DNA of 64,000 nt from Anoplopoma fimbria (Eukaryota; Chordata; Actinopteri; Perciformes; Anoplopomatidae): assembly GCF_027596085.1 (NCBI RefSeq), contig NC_072456.1, positions 14,398,744 to 14,462,743 on the forward strand, written 5' to 3'. The position numbers and the translations under genes are program-made. Numbering within the stretch: position 1 is the stretch's first letter; each line of letters starts with the position of its first letter. The notes under the pieces are model-generated. The model did not search any database. It worked only from the letters and a program-made list of their open reading frames with translations, and had not been told where the DNA came from. Shown piece after piece: positions 13,709-25,941 of this stretch.

Positions 13709-13994
13709 TACATTACATTACAGTCATTTAGCAGACGCTTTTATCCAAAGCGACTTACAATCAGTAGTATATTACATATCATTCACCCATTCACACACTG
13801 ATGACAGGCTACCATGCAAGGTGCCACCATCAGACTCTAACTAACATTCATTAGATGCAACATCCATCCATTCGGGAGCAACTTGGGGTTAAGTGTCTTG
13901 CCCAAGAACACATCGACTGCTGAAGCCGGGTATTGAACAACCGACCCTCTGATTGGAGAACTACCGTGCTCTCCACTACGCCACAGCCGCCCCG
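13709..13994 (-). mobile_element. tRNA-derived SINE, minus strand, with 8-bp flanking repeat
   Basis: Read on the minus strand from 13994, the element starts with a tRNA-like head. An A box 'TGGCGTAGTGG' (13973-13983) and a B box 'GTTCAATAC' (13930-13938) both fit the Pol III consensus exactly. A body with the fish phrase 'ttgggcaagacacttaaccc' follows. The 3' tail (about 13722-13775) is the very common teleost LINE-related tail containing 'gtcgctttggataaaagcg', ending in short ATGTA repeats. The 8-mer 'acatacat' at 13701-13708 and 13995-14002 flanks it and fits a target-site duplication. Both Pol III boxes are intact, so it could still be transcribed. SINEs with this tail are thought to borrow the machinery of an L2-type LINE. 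The exact family name is not certain. Confidence 0.88.
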
Positions 13995-14002
13995 ACATAC
14001 AT

Positions 14003-14410
14003 ATGGCAGTTTGTTCTCTAGTGTTTTAGGATTGCATTTTAATTTGAATTGTGTGGGTAGTGCATGCGTATAGACACATTGCAGCCGCTGTGAAGTTTCA
14101 GCTCAAGCTGTTGGAACTTAAGAGCCTTACAAAGCCACTGTGCTGCAGGTGGGCAGAGCACTTTCCTCCTTGTAGGAAAGGCAAGGATTTGAATTAGAGA
14201 CCCTCTCGTCACAAGCGTCTCTATGGCTACCACAGTGCACACAAACTACATCGATACATCTGTGTGTCTGTGCGTGTGTATGTAGTACATGTGTTTGAAC
14301 ATGCATGGACATGTCCTTCCCCTCTAGTGTCAGACAGGGGTTTATATCACAATGTGCTCTAGGTGATTTAAGTGGGAGCTGTCAGGAGTGAGTGCACACT
14401 GTTCTAAAGC
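14003..14410. other. non-coding, TG-rich patch
   Basis: Contains a degenerate TG/CA-rich patch around 14255-14310. No gene or repeat boundary is supported. Confidence 0.4.
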
Positions 14411-15215
14411 TGTGAGATCCTTGACTCTCTCTTTCTATTCTCACTTCGTCTGTTTTCTTTTCCACTATTCTTCTCATTTTGCCGGCTTCTGTCTCTATCG
14501 TTCTGTATTTACTTTTACTGTCCATCCTCTTTCTTGAATCGCCTGACCTACCTGTATACAAGTTCTAACTCTTATTCAGTGTTGGGCCAGTTTCTTGACA
14601 AATGTGATCAGTTCCGTCACCTTCCTTCCACCAATCAAGTGCTGAAACACACACACACTTTTGTTAGCAGCAAATAGTCTCCCCCACCACCACCCCCTGC
14701 ATCAAACTAGGTCCTGGACCGGACAAGTCTTTTACTGAACATACAGAGTGAAAATAAATCCCCACATATACCTCCTGTTAAAACATCAAAAATCTTTTGG
14801 CTTTGACTAATCGAAAATGTCAAAGCAACGGAGCTTAAGTGTGATAATTTACTGTAAATAAATAGATACATCATCACAACACGTTACTCTGTGATGGTTT
14901 ACTATCCAACACTGCTCTGTTTTTCCTATTTCTCTCATATAGTGTGTATCACTCTCTCGTCTCTATATTCCACCTCCTATCTCTCCTTTTCTTCTCCCCC
15001 CTCTATTTCTGTCTCTGTCACTACTTCCGCTTATTGTCACCATCGCTGCCTCTCATTCTCGCTCTCACCCCATTACTCCATCTGCCACCCCCAGACCCCC
15101 CATCCCCTCTTTTTTCAGTCTGACTTGCCTCTCTGTTTCTCACCTTCTCTCTCTCTGTCTTCAACTCTTTTCTGGTCTTCTTCTCTCTATATTCCTCTCA
15201 CAAACAGTCCTCATT
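14411..15215. repeat. degenerate polypyrimidine (CT-rich) low-complexity tract
   Basis: The plus strand is strongly pyrimidine-biased, especially 14930-15200, with interrupted TCTC/CTTT runs. The serine- and leucine-rich ORF over it is a by-product of this bias. Confidence 0.7.
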
Positions 15216-16590
15216 AGCAGCAGCAGCTTCCTTTTACTCCCTGTTTGCAGCCAATGGGCCATTAGTCTGTTGTGTGCAAGGCAATAAATCGCATCAGGCA
15301 GGGACCCAAGTGCCCTGACTTCCTCTCTATGTTGGCCAATCAGGACAATTTGCTATGGTTTGGTGAGCAGTGTGGATTGGGGAACAGTAGCCATGATGTT
15401 CAGTACAGTAGAGCTGTGGTATAGCCTCAGTGATGCAGGACTGGCGTTAAGAAGATGCTCATACTGGACACAGGCAAAAATGGACAACCAAATCATACAT
15501 ATAGCTTCCTATTTGAGCGTGGTTTGTACCATTTCCACAATGGTATATAATGCATCAATTAAATCAACCTCTTACTTAGTCTGACAACAGATTTTCCTTG
15601 CTCTGCATACCCAAAACACTGCCATGACTAAGTCCAAACTGTCTGAGTTACTGGGACAAACTGTAGCTTACTTTTAGCAGTTTGTGGGGTCACACATTTT
15701 TCCTTTAGGCCTTACCATAGCCATGAAAACTTACTGCAGTGCTCAGAAGGTTCAACACTACATGGCAAACATGTATACTAGATACTGCTTGACTTGAATG
15801 CTGGGTCACATAAAGGTTAATTTACCACAAGCTGGTTTCTATTGCTGAGTGCAGTTACCTTTAAAATATATTTCAATACCGAAGGAAAAACTTTTCCTTT
15901 TTCCCTTTCACTTGGGACTGCCAGTGTGTGAAGTTATGCAGCGCTAATGATCCCTGGGGGAAAACTGCTGTAGCAGCAGCAAGTAGTAACAAGAAAGAAG
16001 AAGAGCAAAGAAGAGTTGAGCATGAGATAAGAAAAGAGAAAATGGATGTTATGAACACAGCATTTTTAAAATTCCAACAGTCAGACATGGAATGCTTCAC
16101 CCAAAAAATGACCGGTTTTATATCAATTACTTAGCCTGTGTTACCTTGAATTCTTGAAGAAAACTTTTTTTTCCTCAAGAATCAAAAAATTGAGAAAAGT
16201 CAGCAAAACTATATCAAAATGGGTATACAGACTTTATTTATCATTAACTAACATTTAATGTCTATTGGGCATTGCTTGCTTCAACCTTTTCATGTTCAGT
16301 GTATTAATACATTATCATAACGAAGGTACAAGGAGCTGCAAAAATCAAATCTGGAATGTAAATGAGCCTTTTTCAAGGATTAGAACAAACATGCATGTAT
16401 TTTGATTCTCTGCTCATACCACTGCTCAGGACTGAGCTGACCTTTAAGGTCTGGGTAAGAGTGCAATTTGAATGTTGCAGAGAAACTGCCACAGCAATGC
16501 ATTAATTTCCATTCTGACTCAGTAACTATACAATGTTGAATGATATCTTAATTATTACTGCAGCGTTACAGATTGTGGGCAATGATCAAT
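15216..16590. other. non-coding stretch, no gene recognised
   Basis: Ordinary mixed sequence. A small imperfect inverted repeat ('attcttgaagaaaa' paired with 'ttcctcaagaat') sits at about 16150-16182. No exon is supported. Confidence 0.4.
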
Positions 16591-16594
16591 TAAT

Positions 16595-16840
16595 GGAGTG
16601 TGTACAGTGTTTGTGAATACAGATGTGTATATATGTATTCAGTACATCTGCATGTGGTAGAAATCCCACATGCTTATCTAAGTATGCTGGGAAATTCATT
16701 TGAGAGTGTTTTCGGGGTAGTGCATGGATGCGCAAATGTGCATGTGGTGTGTTTTCATGAGTGTGTACTTATACAGTATGTCTTAATGGGAGTTCTGGGT
16801 GTCTTTTTGTTTGTGTTCATGAGTGTGTGAATGCAAGTGA
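16595..16840. repeat. degenerate TG-rich simple sequence
   Basis: Scattered TGTG, TGTA and GTGT units dominate the plus strand for about 240 bases. It looks like an old, diverged dinucleotide array and not a gene. The overlapping short ORF has no domain. Confidence 0.5.
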
Positions 16841-17859
16841 GAAGTAGATGTGAAGCAGGAATCAGGCATCGGCAGTAAAATACTGAAGGAGCATCACTAA
16901 AAGCAACGACACATCCTCTGCTGCTGAAAAATATTAATTTAAAAGGATGCAGCACACATTTAGAAGACTGGGCAGATTCTAGGTTCAAGAATAAGAATAT
17001 TGACACAACATTATTCTGTATTTATATTGTATATGAATAGCAGTATACTGCTCTGTTGTCTTGTACTGTTTTTCACTGGCATTACATCAAAACTGAGACA
17101 ATGATAACTCAGAATCTCAATGGTGACTAATATCCCAATAAATTGGCATCTTACCTCCTTAATTTGATTTATTTACTGTTGAAACAGGATGTCAGAGAAT
17201 GACATAACCTTTGAAGAATAAAGTAATGGAAAACTGGTTAGGTTTAAAAGGACAGTTTTTTGAATGGCAGGACAGAGGGAGCAGCATGAAAAATCTGTGA
17301 TTTTGCTATTTCATTCTCTTTTAGATTTAAAGTTTTACATATGAGATATGTATGTCATGTACAATTTACATGAAATATAACATGCTGTTAAGCAATGTTC
17401 TACAGCCACAGCAGCTTTATAATGTGTGCACACATGTTTTTTTTTTCTTCAACACACACACTGTAATGTAATATTTCAGTTTCACAGTACAAGGTTGGGA
17501 GGAGCAGGGAATGAGATCTAAAGAACGAAAGATTTGAGGTGTTGAATTTTGCACTCTGTGCCTCGTAAAAGGTTATTTGCGTCCCAGTCGCTCATTGTTA
17601 AAAAAAAAATCCAAGCTTTTGTGTAAAGCCATCATACTGTTTACAAGTAGGTGTATGTACAAAGAACGGAGAGGGGAGAACGGAAATGTCAGAGAAATGT
17701 CAAATGCCTGCTGGCTCTGTCCGCTGTATTTCTCCAGCTGAAATGGTCTCTCCAGGGAAGAGGTCCTGGGCAAGTTGACTGTGGTGGTCCAAGGTCAGCA
17801 TTTGTTGGGGACTTTGAACAAAACTAGCACTAATGTGGTATGACTGGATTAAGTGAGAA
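16841..17859. other. non-coding stretch, no gene recognised
   Basis: AT-rich DNA with no supported coding or repeat feature. Confidence 0.4.
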
Positions 17860-18320
17860 ATAAATGGATGGGTAAATAATGGATGGGAGGTATTCATAAG
17901 TTATTGACTGACATATGGACAGAAGAATACTGTAGATGGTTCAAAACTGGGGAGGGATTCATAGACTGAATGAATGGGAACATTATTGATGGATACATAG
18001 ACCAAAGATTTGATGAGAGGGTGGTGGATGGAAGAGTTAAATCAGTGGAATGACAGATAAATTAAACACTTTTAATGAATGGGCAGATAGATGGATATGT
18101 ACCTGAGGGATAGGATCATACAAAAGCACAAAGGGTTAACTGCTGATGAACGATTTAATGGATGAACAGTTGCATTAATGGATGAATTATATAAGCACTA
18201 TTGGATTTGAACAGAAGTTAAGCAATAAATGGATGGAAAAGGATCGAAGGTTGTGCATACATAATCAGAATGTACTGGCAAATTGATGGATGGGCAGATG
18301 TATTTTGAAAAAAGGGGGGA
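17860..18320. repeat. degenerate ATGG/GGAT tetranucleotide array
   Basis: Multiple 'atggatgg', 'gatgga' and 'aatgaatg' units recur on the plus strand, separated by diverged spacers. This fits an ancient tetranucleotide satellite that has decayed. Borders are approximate. Confidence 0.6.
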
Positions 18321-18354
18321 TAACTAAATAAATTAACAGACAGGATGCAACAGA

Positions 18355-18690
18355 TTTTTTAATTGTTCTTTAATCTTTATTCAATCAGGCTGTCTCATTG
18401 AAATTAGATCTCTTTCCAAGAGGGACCTGGAAAAAACAAACATTCACAATAACACAATCAGCAAAACAGAAACAACACAACTACTTAATAAAAAAAGGAA
18501 TTAAAAATAGTTACATGAAACCTAAAAAATATCAGATAATAAAGCTTTAAAATATCCAAGGGGAGTGAAAGACTTTGAGGGCAGTTTGGTGTTTAAATTT
18601 GCCCAGTACATTAAACCAAATCTGCCAACTACAGTACATACAAGAGATATAAGGTTAAATTACTGGATTGTTTATTTTTTTCTATATTTA
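18355..18690. repeat. interspersed-repeat-like fragment, possibly a LINE 3' region
   Basis: Begins with a 'tttattcaatcaggctgtct' phrase followed by 'ctctttccaagagggacctgg'. I recognise this wording from dispersed repeats in many percomorph genomes, often near LINE 3' ends. No coding motif is visible and borders are inferred. Confidence is limited because it rests on recollection of similar sequence. Confidence 0.35.
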
Positions 18691-19764
18691 AATCAGAGAC
18701 GAGATGTGAGGTAGTTCTGAAGGTTCAACAGTAGAGCTTCTTAATTGAATAACATGAGATGGCTATTTTCATCTTCACTGTAAGCAGGTCCGTCCAACCC
18801 TGTGCTATAAGGAAAATGAGGAGTCCTGTGGCAGCGATTTGTCATGCACAAGGTACCACGCCCTAAAGCATACCCTGCTTTTTCATCTATTTGACACTAA
18901 ATTGGACCGTAATTTACTAAAAGAAAATCATGCTGAATTGAAGAGGACTAACTAGCGATTGAGAATATAACCTCGTGTTTACAATGTTTATTGAGGTATT
19001 ATATCATGTGAGAGGTAGGGTCATTTTCTCATAGACTTCTATACAATTGGACTTAATTCTGCAACCAGAGGAATTCACCCATGCTGGTGATCAGAAAGAA
19101 TGCAAGTTTAAGGCCCTTACGCATTGGCACTTTTCAGACCCGCAGATTGCTGCAGAATGGACAATAGAGAATTTCCCCACTTAAGGACAAACAAGAATTA
19201 TGGAGTCACAACTTGAATTTAATCTAGAATTACAGTCTGCCTTCAAGCCAAATTCCTATATATTTGTAATCCTCAGCTAGAGCAATGTGAGCCCATTAAA
19301 CTTTTAATTGTACCTCGGTGTCACTGGTGCAGGTGGAGATTGCCATGTAATTAGTCTTTTCTGCTTTTTAAATTAGTCTATGATTGAGGGGTGATCAATT
19401 AAAAGCATCAAAAGCAAACTGAAGACAGTTGGAGATGAACAAGTGAATACAGCTGTGTATTAGAGGATGGAAATTATTTTACTGCATACACACAATATCA
19501 CAAATCAAGCGCCTCTCCATACACCCCTCTCATTGCCTGCTCCCATTCTACTGGCAACATCCTGCTCCAATGAGAAATTGCCTGTCTTCACTCTTTTGAT
19601 TTGCTTGTTTGTGGGGTGCTTATTTATGATTTAATCAATTATCCATTAAAGCCTATTTTACATAAAGACTAGTGATGGTAGTTGCCAGCAATACTGTTGT
19701 GCTTAATATGCATTAGTGTGCCTATCATCCCCCACTTCCTCCTTTATCGTTAATGGGCCGATCT
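18691..19764. other. non-coding, partly conserved-element-like texture
   Basis: No exon found. From about 19230 the sequence becomes rich in homeodomain-like ATTA/TAAT cores with little simple repetition, the texture seen in fish conserved non-coding elements. This is an impression and not a measurement. Confidence 0.3.
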
Positions 19765-20052
19765 GTTATTATTGTGTAGTGTTGTAACACATAACACAGT
19801 AATTTAAGCGGCACTGTTCCAGCTATTATTATGTGTCATGCATCTGCGCATTTTTCTCCCCTTCTTCTTGCTTAATGGCTCGACTGAAGCACAGTACTAC
19901 ACTAAATGCTGTGTGTGAAATCTCCATTGTAAAGTGACATATCAACAACACAACGGCATCTGGCAGAGGCTTGGTAACTCACATTCACACTATCCTTAGT
20001 GTTAATCTGGTTATTATTGTGTAGTGTTGTAACACATAACACTGTAATTTAA
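19765..20052. repeat. 43-base direct repeat pair, spacing 245 bases
   Basis: The 43 bases at 19765-19807 recur at 20010-20052 with a single difference (an A/T change near the end of the unit). The unit contains 'gtgtagtgttgtaacacata' and is rich in short internal inverted motifs (GTGTT/AACAC). The 202 bases between the copies are not repetitive. Neither copy looks like a known transposon end. Confidence 0.9.
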
Positions 20053-20419
20053 CAGTATTTTATGTCATTTTATAATTTGTCATCTGTAGAAATAGATACA
20101 CAATTCCTTCCTAAAGCTTACTTAGTACTCAGTACACAGTGTAACTTGCTCCTTGTCAGTCCTCCAAAACCATGTCACTTTTTTTCCGATAGCAATGACA
20201 GAAAGCTAGCTAGAGCATGTACTTTGTGGTGGTAGGTTGATGTCAAAAGTATTGACAAAGTTTCTTTTTAATATGATATACTAAGTCATCATTTTGAGAT
20301 ACTAAGTCAAAATATTGAGAAAGGCTCCCATTATATCACAACACTAAGTCTGTTTTTGAGATTAAGTCTTTGTTTTCAGATGCTTACATATGGTTTTGAG
20401 TTTCTGATTGTCTAACAAG

Positions 20420-20780
20420 ACTAACATGATCCTTTTTTTCCATCCCAGTGGCTGAAATGGGCTAGTACCTGCACAAGTCTTAGCAAGCTGCCCTACCGAA
20501 GGACACATTAATTAACAGCAAGCAGTTCCAATTCATCATCAACGTTTACATAAAGTGAATGGCCCGAGGGTATTGTCATAGCTGGGCCAGGTTTGGGTCT
20601 ATTTTCACATGTAAATGGCAGGATTGGATTAGTAATGATGAAGGCCTATTTCACAAAGCCCTGCTGCTTTACATTCCACCCATCTAATCAGGCAATTAAT
20701 TAGTTCTGGAAAGCCGGGTGAACGCAACCAGCTACCTGGTAGGATAGAAACCAAGAAGCACCCTCAGTCTTAAAAGGCCA
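20420..20780. promoter_or_regulatory. candidate conserved non-coding element
   Basis: A compact segment with several TAAT/ATTA cores ('caggcaattaattagttctg', 'ggattagtaatgatgaagg') in moderately GC-rich, non-repetitive context and no ORF. This composition resembles developmental enhancers conserved among vertebrates. It is inference only; alignment to other fish genomes would decide it. Confidence 0.25.
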
Positions 20781-21070
20781 GGATTGACATGCTGTCTGAT
20801 GAATTCATAAAAAATGCCAAATGTGAAGGCCCTGGGTATTGTAGTGTATGCTTTGCGTTATCCCATATGTTCTACATTACTATTATTATAATAATGTAAA
20901 TTTAGTAATGTAAATATTATTATTATGCTTATGTAAATATGTGTTTCACATTAATATCACCCTTTACTAAGTAGCCCAAGATTTATTTTCAGATGATGGA
21001 ATATCTACTAAACACCGGCACACTGGTCCATTCGTACAAAGGAAGCATTTCAGTGAGTAAGACTATTGAA
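20781..21070. other. AT-rich spacer, nothing recognised
   Basis: Includes a short TATTAT/ATAATA palindromic patch near 20880-20935. No gene. Confidence 0.4.
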
Positions 21071-21270
21071 AAAGGATGTCCACAAGGCTGAATTTATGCT
21101 TCTGCATGTGCACAGCAGCAGTCAACAACAGGCGTATTTCAGCATGAAGCTGTCATCCGTGTTTACGCTCTTATGGGGATGGACTAAGCACTAAAACATG
21201 CCCATTGTTGACTGCTGCCGTGCACATAAAGAAGCATTAAATCACGCTTTTGCTAGTGCAGACATCCTTT
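21071..21270. mobile_element. foldback MITE, about 200 bp
   Basis: The outer 10-mers 'aaaggatgtc' (21071-21080) and 'gacatccttt' (21261-21270) are perfect inverted copies. Internally, 21091-21132 ('atttatgcttctgc', 'gcagcagtcaacaa') pairs with 21199-21241 read in reverse complement, with few mismatches. The whole unit can therefore fold into a long hairpin with an approximately 65-base loop. It encodes nothing. Target duplication is unclear, so the superfamily is not assigned. Confidence 0.75.
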
Positions 21271-23323
21271 ATAATATCCATGAGTCTGCACCTTTTTCAT
21301 ATTCATTAGGTTTAGAGTTGAGAGTGCCAGTCTTTTGTGTAACATTTAAATGAGAAAATATCTCAGTTCTGACTCACACAGTGGGGCTGTTGCTCTGTCA
21401 GTTTGTATTTGGCTACCTTAGCTGAGGAGCTGTTTGAGTTCAATTTAAATATATTTTCAGTGGTCACTTAAATTTAATTTCACTTAAGTGTTCGATAAGG
21501 TGCATAATGTCGGGATTCGTGCCACCTGATGGTCTACTTAAAAGCTGTACGTACAGTTTATAGACTGACTGAAATAATTTGAAAACTGGCGAATGAAAAT
21601 TCCATAAAATTTCAATGAGGATGTATGCAAAGGACTTTTTTGTGTCTGCGACGCCCCGCTTACAGTGCCTGGATCAACCAAACCTGAATGCCTTAGTTAA
21701 AACCTTAACTTAGTGCCTAGGAGAACACAAGGAGTGACATAGTGAATAGCAGAGACTGCAAGGCTTCCTAAATAAAGTCTCCAAGATTAAGAAAGACAAA
21801 GGATCAAAGATTAACAGAGCTGTGTCACTGTGCAATCAAAGAAAAAAAAGTTTAACCGGTTGAACTCAAACACAGCAAGAACAACAACAGCAGCAACAGA
21901 CAGCTTAATGGTCTAAAGGGGGAATAATGCTCGTTCTGTGAATAAAAATACATCTCCACTGATTGTTGACTGAAATTCACATGTGGTTGAGCAGGCAGTG
22001 AGAGAGGGGCGTGGCAGACCTGAAACATAGAGAAAGACATTTCTCTTCCAACCAGAGGCCAGAGGAAAAATCTGTGGATGTAACACCCTACCCGTAAGAA
22101 AAAACTTAGTGTTTTAAATTACTCGACTGTGGAATTTTAACATTACAAAACCAAACACTTTGGTTAACGTATCATCAATACCATTGTCACAGTCTGATTT
22201 CAAGATTGTACACTTGAACCAGTAATGCCCAGCAAATCAGTCTCTCGTTCCGGTTGAGGATCACCAAAAGATTGTGGTCAAAGTATACAACTACAGCAGG
22301 CATATGAGAAGTCAGTCCTTTGAGTTATGTTCAGCTATTTTCAAATCTAATATCTCTTTTTAACTGCTAACTAAACATCCCTACTGCACACTATACTGTT
22401 TGTATCAGGAAAACATAAAGTTGAATATTAAAATGTCACAGTATCATGTAGTTATTAAATTTGTTACAGTCAGAAAGTGCGGAACATCTGATGAAATAAA
22501 ACATATACATGAGGGCACATCCTCTTTTTGGGCACCTGAAAGATAGTGGAGCTGAATATATTTATTATCAAGGATTGCCAAATTTGGTAACATCATGCAA
22601 CTTCACACCATTCTGGGTTTCATTTTCTGAAAATTGCCCCTTCACTGGCTCCATTATTTTATTTTATTTTATATTTTTTAAACCAAAAACAAGGTGAATC
22701 AATGAAAAACTCTGACATACAATCACAAGGGTCTTATTTTTGCTAGGTACATATTGTCACAGATGTTAGTATTAGCATGTGTATTTGGTTAATGTGATTT
22801 TCCAACAATACAAATATAGCATAATTGTCCTGTTTAAAATTAACTGGTATGTGTCTGTTGGGATTTCAAAGTCCAGTTCCGAAACTTTCCACTATAGCTT
22901 GCCTTTTTTTTTGGTGCACCCTCCAGAATTCTTATTTCTGCAGTAGCTCAATAACCCTCTTTTCACCTCTCATACCGCATCCATTTGACGCATTTGTCAC
23001 AGATGACCAGGTATTCACAACATTATCACTCGTCACTGAATATGTCAGGCAGAGAAGGTGTAAGGACACTGGGCATACTATGGCCTGGCAGAAAGCAAAG
23101 CACATCAGACATGAAACGACAACCTTCCCAAAACTCAAATGTTAATGTGAAGAGATGTTTTCATAGCCCTTGACTCTCAAACTTAAAAATAGACATAACA
23201 TTCTGGGCAGCAGTAGTATTAGCTCATAAAATATAAATATATATGTATATATATACATTTTTTATTGTAATTTAAACATACACAAAGCCCGACCACTCTA
23301 AACTTGAGCAGAGATACTTTTAC
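21271..23323. other. non-coding stretch, no gene recognised
   Basis: AT-rich sequence with no supported exon. A short AT dinucleotide patch (23228-23262) precedes the next element. Confidence 0.4.
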
Positions 23324-24193
23324 TGACTTAGTTTACATGCACACTCACGGTCAACTATTATTCAGAATATGACAGTATTCAGAATTTGATATGGCTCATG
23401 TAAACATCATATTCAGTTTTGATATTCTGAATTAGGCGTTATTACAAATGGAGTATTTTCAGATTAAGATATTTTGGATATGCTGATATTATTCGGGTTT
23501 TAGGAGTATTCTTTTGACATGTATACAGTGCATTCGGAGAATGCGTCTCAATAATGGGTTTGAACGAGACTTTGCAGCACACATCCTCCTTCCTGTTATT
23601 GACCAGCTCTGTGCGTTGTACACAAACCAACCAACATTTTTTAAAGCTGGAGTAGAGATGTTTGCCCAAAAGAAAAGCCCACATTTCTGGTTGGAATGAG
23701 AAACACACCTACTTTTAAACATTATGAAGGACTTGGATATCAACAGGTTTTTGGATATGCTCAAATATCGCTAGACTGACCTTTCTTAAAAAGATGGTTG
23801 AATGAATGAAAGTGGGAGCCTGTGTTTGCACCATCGAACAAGTCCGCCACCGGTGGAAACTTTGAAAGAAACATATTGACTCAAAGAAGCAAAATTACAC
23901 AAGTGGCTTCTGCCGTTCCACTTCTCCACATTTTGACATGATAAACGTGTTAAGACCTCGAACCCTGTCAAACACAGCGTAGAAAAGCCTCAACGTGGGA
24001 TTCACTGGCCCCAGAGATGAAGATGCAGCATAGAGTTGTTTTATGTTTACCTGAATATGCACTACCGCATGTAAACAGGAATATAAGTGGAATATTCATT
24101 TTCATTAGCCATGTAAACAGTTTACTATGAATATTGTCTTTTTCGGAATAAGGGTAAAACACAGAATATTTGGTGCATGCAAACGTAGTCACT
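23324..24193. mobile_element. non-autonomous TIR element, about 870 bp
   Basis: The left end (from about 23324) reads 'tgacttagtttacatgcac'. The right end (24175-24193) is its inverse complement with three differences over 19 bases. Subterminal regions on both sides carry repeated 'ttattcagaatat'/'attcggaata' phrases, the usual texture of non-autonomous transposons. Short ORFs inside show no transposase motif. Fish genomes carry many repeats starting with 'tttacatgcac'. Superfamily and target duplication are unresolved. Confidence 0.6.
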
Positions 24194-24298
24194 GTCATCT
24201 GTCTTCTATCCTGTCAATAAGAATTGACTAAATAACAAAAACAAGGAAGGAAACTTTTTGGTATTGAATATATGAAATTCCATGGAAACATGCCTTCA

Positions 24299-24472
24299 GT
24301 GAAACTTCAGTGTGTAACACTTAGAGGGACTAACTTTTGTTTTAATCAGTGAATAAACACCTGAAACTAAGGTCTCCAACATGCTTGGAAATGAGCAGAT
24401 GGGTATTTAGTTGGTTGCAAACTGCAACACACCACTAAATGCCATCTAAACTTACACACTGGGCCTTTAAAG
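24299..24472. mobile_element. short relative of the 10-kb TIR element
   Basis: The right end 'cttacacactgggccttta' and the inverted left 'cagtgtgtaacactta' match the ends of the element at 10019-11291. The internal phrase 'ggttgcaaactgcaacacac' followed by 'cactaaatgcca' parallels that element's right part. It is about 175 bases long, so it is an internally deleted derivative. Confidence 0.6.
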
Positions 24473-25842
24473 AACGATGAGCACCAAGAATGTATCTACT
24501 GTTCTTAAGATACCAATGCAGTGCTATAAAGATGTGATGAAATACACTACTAAGGAAAGTAAGATTGTCCACACATTAGTTTACTGCACACACACATACC
24601 TCTAACCCAGCTCCTAAAAACACACTCTACACAAACACTCAAGCATGACCACACAATATGCTATCCTTAGCATGTTCCATCTATCATCCGAGGTGAGACA
24701 GAGAGGCTGCTGTCTCCTCCCCAGTTCAAGTGATTTCACCAGTTATTAAGATCCAATGGCAAGTTCGGGGGGACAGGGTGAAATAGGGTGAGATGGTTTT
24801 AAGAGAGGGTGTAGTTGATGGATTGATGGGTTGCTACTATGTGGAGGGGCCCAGATCCTCATATTTTCAGCACTTTTTATGGATGATAAGGCTCAGGTGA
24901 TAAATAAAAGAAGGGCTGGCCAAGCTTCTGCCTATTTAATATTGCTGATGTGGTGCTGTATGATGTAGGTTAGTGAATGACCTGTGTAACCTTACATATT
25001 AGCTGGTGGGGGATGACAAGATTGGAAACATAAACTGTTTTTTATCCAGGTGCAGCAGAATGCCATAGTGCAGTGGGTCCCAACCTTGTCACTGAGCCCA
25101 AAAAGTCTTCAGGTTTTCACTGCAATCAAATACTGCAATCAGGCGCACATAGTCGGTGAAATCAGCTCTTGAATTGTCAAATGATACACACCTCCATGGC
25201 ACATGTTGTGAGAAGCTGCTTTGGAAAAATATGTCAGCACAAAAGCCTTTACTGAAAATAAAGGTATCAAAGGCTGTGCACCTGTACAGAACTTGAATTG
25301 TGTTTGAAGTTTACAGACCAGGTAGTAGCCCATGCATTGTTATATTTCAAATAACTGTTTTATGTCCTTGTGTATCTGCAAGTGTGTTTGCAGCTTACAT
25401 GCGTTAAACAGTGGGGGTGAATGCTGCCAAGGCCCTCACACAACAGGGCAAAATGGCTCCTATTATCCTCACTGTGACTGCTCCACAAATGTGTGTATGT
25501 GTGTCACCGCTGGATGCCTTTCGCCAAGAAATCCTCCTTATGTTGGAGACAAAGAGCCCCACCAAGCCACAGCAAGGTCCAGCAATCACATTGAATGATA
25601 CAGGAGCTTATCTTCTCCTTGTTTCAGAGCCAGTGACCAGAATAACACTGGCATTTCTCATTCCTTTAACTCCCATAAGAAACAGCATAATTACAGGAAC
25701 ACTGAAAAGCCATTATGCCTAAGAGGCTTGCTGTACTGTAGCACTTTCTCCTCTACCTCCCCTTAATTTAAGCTGGGTTACATCTAATTGTTGCTAATGA
25801 TGATGTAAGGGGAAAACAAAGGAAACACAGCAAGTTAGATGC

Positions 25843-25843
<1 letters not shown>
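24473..25843. other. non-coding stretch, no gene recognised
   Basis: No exon, RNA gene or repeat boundary is supported. The ORF at 25411-25722 is open for 103 codons without any recognisable feature. Confidence 0.4.

Positions 25844-25938
<95 letters not shown>
25844..25938. repeat. (TG)n microsatellite, about 47 units
   Basis: An uninterrupted GT/TG dinucleotide tract of about 95 bases. Repetitive cysteine/valine and threonine/histidine ORFs over it are artefacts. Confidence 0.98.
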
Positions 25939-25941
<3 letters not shown>

